This document shows positions 52,104-52,112 of a stretch of 52,112 nucleotides of DNA, in pieces. The position numbers and the translations under genes were made by a program. The notes beneath the pieces were generated by a model that worked only from the letters and a program-made list of their open reading frames with translations, was not told the DNA's origin and searched no databases. Within the stretch, counting starts at the first letter, position 1. Each line of letters opens with the position of its first letter. Source of the DNA: Mycobacterium sp. UM_WGJ (GTDB lineage: Bacteria; Actinomycetota; Actinomycetes; Mycobacteriales; Mycobacteriaceae); the NCBI RefSeq assembly GCF_000455125.1, contig NZ_AUWR01000013.1, positions 1 through 52,112 on the forward strand, written 5' to 3'.

Positions 52104-52112
52104 TACGGATCT
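52096..52112 (+). CDS. 5' end of an SOS-regulated gene, truncated by the window (possibly 13E12/DUF222-HNH family)
   Basis: Only five codons plus two bases are seen (ATG TTC GAT ACG GAT). A LexA box laid over ATGTTCGA is the arrangement of the 13E12-repeat (DUF222/HNH) genes of mycobacteria, many of which begin with Met-Phe-Asp/Glu. The family assignment is an inference from the control region alone. Confidence 0.4.

Overview
The window is high-GC actinobacterial DNA, and its gene order identifies it as a Mycobacteriaceae chromosome. From DUF349 to dienelactone hydrolase the backbone follows, in order, the Mycobacterium tuberculosis block Rv2731 to Rv2765: DUF349, Rv2732c-like, miaB, recX, recA, DUF3046, glycosyltransferase, ephG, pspM, pspA, clgR, pgsA3, argA, ftsK, ABM monooxygenase, SDR, RNase J, dapA, thyX, dfrA, thyA, dienelactone hydrolase. 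This comparison is from memory of the M. tuberculosis map, not from a search. No tRNA, rRNA, insertion sequence or CRISPR array was seen, and no stretch over 300 bp lacks a gene.

Layout. 1-4.8 kb: DUF349, a SRPBCC / catalase-like pair, a membrane protein and miaB. 4.8-8.3 kb: a glutamate-type ABC transporter (gluABCD) and a small helical protein where M. tuberculosis has Rv2734/Rv2735c. 8.3-11.1 kb: recX and recA; recA carries a 368-residue LAGLIDADG intein at the site used in M. leprae, while the M. tuberculosis intein site is empty. 11.1-15.4 kb: MpaB-type oxygenase with divergent TetR regulator, DUF3046, glycosyltransferase, epoxide hydrolase, DUF5313. 15.3-17.5 kb: clgR-pspA-pspM envelope-stress operon with a SigE-like promoter; no pspN follows. 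17.5-28.1 kb: pgsA3, argA, DUF421, a wax-ester/DGAT acyltransferase, ftsK, ABM/SDR pair, RNase J, dapA, thyX.

28.1-37.2 kb holds the most unusual block: a compact divergent six-gene locus in which every neighbouring pair on the same strand overlaps by 4 bp. It encodes an isoprenyl diphosphate synthase, two small proteins with matching architecture, an unrecognised 481-residue protein, a 1067-residue nucleotide cyclase/ATPase/helical-repeat protein, and a large FAD-dependent desaturase-like oxidoreductase. It looks like an isoprenoid-modifying system tied to cyclic-nucleotide signalling.

37.2-42.2 kb: PknH-like sensor lipoprotein, DoxX protein, AlkX/YcaQ-like DNA glycosylase, dfrA, thyA, dienelactone hydrolase. 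42.3-48.2 kb: a tight operon (TetR, SDR, ACAD10/11-like acyl-CoA dehydrogenase, SDR, APH-type kinase, MFS transporter) that resembles 4-hydroxyacyl-CoA catabolism. 48.2-52.1 kb: rmuC, an acyl-CoA synthetase, a membrane protein, a frameshifted VOC gene, and at the right edge a perfect LexA box over the start codon of a gene that runs out of the window.

A recurrent signal is a TANNNT -10 element placed 6 to 8 bp before the start codon, with no Shine-Dalgarno sequence, for 16 genes. These predict leaderless mRNAs and were used to fix several starts.
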